64,000 nucleotides of DNA from Acidobacteriota bacterium (GTDB taxonomy: Bacteria; Acidobacteriota; Blastocatellia; Pyrinomonadales; Pyrinomonadaceae): positions 2,480,001 through 2,544,000 of the forward strand of contig JADJOS010000001.1 in NCBI GenBank assembly GCA_016713675.1, written 5' to 3'. The first letter of the stretch is position 1. Each line of letters starts with the position of its first letter. Under the pieces are notes generated by a model. That model did not search any database. It was not told the origin of the DNA and worked only from the letters and a program-made list of their open reading frames with translations. A program made the position numbers and the translations under genes. Positions 62,510 to 64,000 of this stretch are shown piece after piece.

Positions 62510-64000
62510 ATGAGATCTGTCGTGCGAGTCCCTTTGTCGATATTGAAAGAAAACGATTCATCCCGCAAAACAAACATTAATTGCCGTAGAATTGGGTTGA
62601 AGATCGCTCAGTTTTCGGCGGTGCTGATCTGCGGGTTCGCATTTTCTCAGTCAGCAAATGCCCAGGAGTTCGAAGACTGCCGGCCGGGCTTTGAGCCGGC
62701 TGCGGGCAATGTTTGCAAGCAAAAATGTCCGCCGGGCTTCACCCGAAATGATGATTTTACGTGTAAAAAACCCCCGTCTTACAGTGTTCAAAGCTTTAAT
62801 AAGGTATACGGCCATGACGGGAATAATTATAAGAATATGACCGCGCTCGAGAATTGTGAAAGCCGGAGCGCAGAAGAACAGATCTATGGATACGACAACC
62901 AGGGACCGAAACAAAGGTGCTATATGTCCGGCGATTTTGCCCTCCCAAGATGCGTACCTGGTTACCACTCGATTAGCGTTGGGGTTTGCTCCCGCAACTG
63001 TCCGCCGGGATTCCAGGATGTTGGAGAAGGCTGTCTCGACAACCAACGATACGGGCGAACCCCGAAAGCCGCTCCCGAACCACCGGCTCCCGATCTTACC
63101 GGCTGGACGGTGTGTGCCTCGGAAGGAGGCAGATGCCAATTTGAAGGTACTGCCGAAGTGCGATACGGAGTCGGGAACAAATGGAACATTCAGACAGTCA
63201 CTAACGGCGTCGATTGCAACAACACCGTTTTCGGCGACCCCGCCTCCGGCCTTGCCAAACAGTGCCTGCTGTCACCCAATATAACGCCAAACGCGCCGCC
63301 GGATGTTAATACCCGCGACGCCAACGGGAACAACGACCTGCATCTCGCGGTGGGGCGAAATGACATTCCGGCGATCAACGATCTTCTCAATCGAGGGATC
63401 GACGTCAACGCACTAAATAGTGCCAACGAGACGCCGGTAACGCTCGCGGTCGAGTTTGATAACACACCTGCATTACTGGCAATGCTTGCGAAGGGCGGCG
63501 ACATGAATGCAGCACTTCACCGAATTGCCTCTCGGAATAGAGAAGGAATGTTGAGGGCCGTTGCAGGAAATTTCCCGATCCGAATGACCAACGAGATGTT
63601 TGATCTGGCGATATCTTCTGGGGCCATCGGGGTCGCGTTGATGTCTTTGAAATATGGCGTTGATCCAAATCGTGCAATGGGCCACGGGATCTATTCCAGA
63701 AATATGCAGATGATCGATGCGGCTCTTGCTGCCGGTGCCAATCCCGATACGGCACTTATTTTTGCTATCGAGAATCGAATGCCGGATCTGATTTCGAGAT
63801 CACTTGTCCAATACAAGGCAACTCCGCAAGTGGCCATGGATCTGGCGATCCCTATTAACGATGCTCAGACATTGGCCCTCGCTCTCGACCGCGGGGCGAA
63901 CCCGACCATCGGGCTGCCCGTGGCGGTCAAAGCTAGCAACGCCGCAATGGTCGAAAATTTACTGGCCAGAGGCGCGGATGCAAATTCGGGTCTGATGCCT
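62510..64000 (+). CDS. Secreted Cys-rich protein with ankyrin repeats, C-terminus beyond window
   Basis: The frame is open from ATG 62510 (AGAGGTAATAAGAAA upstream) to the window end, 497 residues. A signal peptide lies at residues 30-56 (LKIAQFSAVLICGFAFSQSA). A cysteine-rich region (CRPGFEPAAGNVCKQKCPPG, CRENCPPGFQ-like SRNCPPGFQDVGEGC) follows. Next is a module of about 60 residues, TGWTVCASEGGRCQFEGTAE and GVDCNNTVFGDPASGLAKQC, which also occurs at the ends of extracellular hydrolases in other bacteria. At least six ankyrin-like repeats occupy the remainder (NNDLHLAVGRNDIPAINDLL, DANSGLMP at the edge). It is extracellular and probably binds protein or glycan. Confidence 0.82.
   Translation, partial: MRSVVRVPLSILKENDSSRKTNINCRRIGLKIAQFSAVLICGFAFSQSANAQEFEDCRPGFEPAAGNVCKQKCPPGFTRNDDFTCKKPPSYSVQSFNKVYGHDGNNYKNMTALENCESRSAEEQIYGYDNQGPKQRCYMSGDFALPRCVPGYHSISVGVCSRNCPPGFQDVGEGCLDNQRYGRTPKAAPEPPAPDLTGWTVCASEGGRCQFEGTAEVRYGVGNKWNIQTVTNGVDCNNTVFGDPASGLAKQCLLSPNITPNAPPDVNTRDANGNNDLHLAVGRNDIPAINDLLNRGIDVNALNSANETPVTLAVEFDNTPALLAMLAKGGDMNAALHRIASRNREGMLRAVAGNFPIRMTNEMFDLAISSGAIGVALMSLKYGVDPNRAMGHGIYSRNMQMIDAALAAGANPDTALIFAIENRMPDLISRSLVQYKATPQVAMDLAIPINDAQTLALALDRGANPTIGLPVAVKASNAAMVENLLARGADANSGLMP

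Overview
This window looks like a contig from the phylum Acidobacteriota, most likely class Blastocatellia (Pyrinomonadales-like). The evidence is a VWFA-related protein of the acidobacterial type, a large Oar-like TonB-dependent receptor with an N-terminal carboxypeptidase-regulatory domain, a secretin carrying a C-terminal cohesin-like domain, DUF5666 and FecR-like secreted proteins, and moderate GC. No rRNA, tRNA or CRISPR array was found.

Layout. 1-5 kb: a bifunctional penicillin-binding protein cut by the window edge, a TrkA-type potassium channel, and an LPS-heptose/sugar cluster (SDR epimerase, WaaF-like, GmhB, mannose-phosphate-isomerase-like cupin). 5-9.2 kb: a PilS-PilR two-component system followed by a type IV pilin with a textbook sigma-54 promoter. 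9.3-14.1 kb: an O-antigen-ligase/TPR protein and an ABC-2 exporter with a TPR partner. 14.1-20.4 kb: an AT-rich defence island. It holds a minus-strand operon of DUF2130 (coiled coil plus a PD-(D/E)xK-like motif), a SIR2 NADase and a HerA ATPase, with a divergent Panacea-domain (SocA-like) gene beside it. 20.5-22.8 kb: PriA, interrupted by repeats that stay in frame. 23-28.7 kb: secreted proteins and a repeat-rich stretch with gene remnants.

28.7-46 kb: M14 peptidase, a four-helix-bundle protein between inverted repeats, an SRPBCC protein, a secretin/pseudopilin/PilM-like operon, an ECF sigma/anti-sigma pair, a bactofilin-like membrane protein, a DUF5666 protein, a TonB-dependent receptor, a TPR protein and a LolA-like protein. 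46-50 kb: nucleotide-sugar epimerase and UDP-glucose dehydrogenase, then two paralogous FecR-like proteins. 50-52.6 kb: a sugar-binding lipoprotein and a ROK kinase. 52.7-59 kb: the conserved rimP-nusA-infB-rbfA-DHH translation operon. 59-64 kb: cobalamin adenosyltransferase, PgpA, a DUF1835 protein, CorA and a secreted ankyrin-repeat protein cut by the window end.

Quality caveat. Roughly half of the genes in the first 28 kb contain single-base frameshifts, including the normally important priA, while 28.7-64 kb is almost clean. One cupin gene carries two compensating indels across its metal-binding motif. This pattern suggests consensus indel errors more than true gene decay. For frameshifted genes I give the full extent I could reconstruct by reading across frames.
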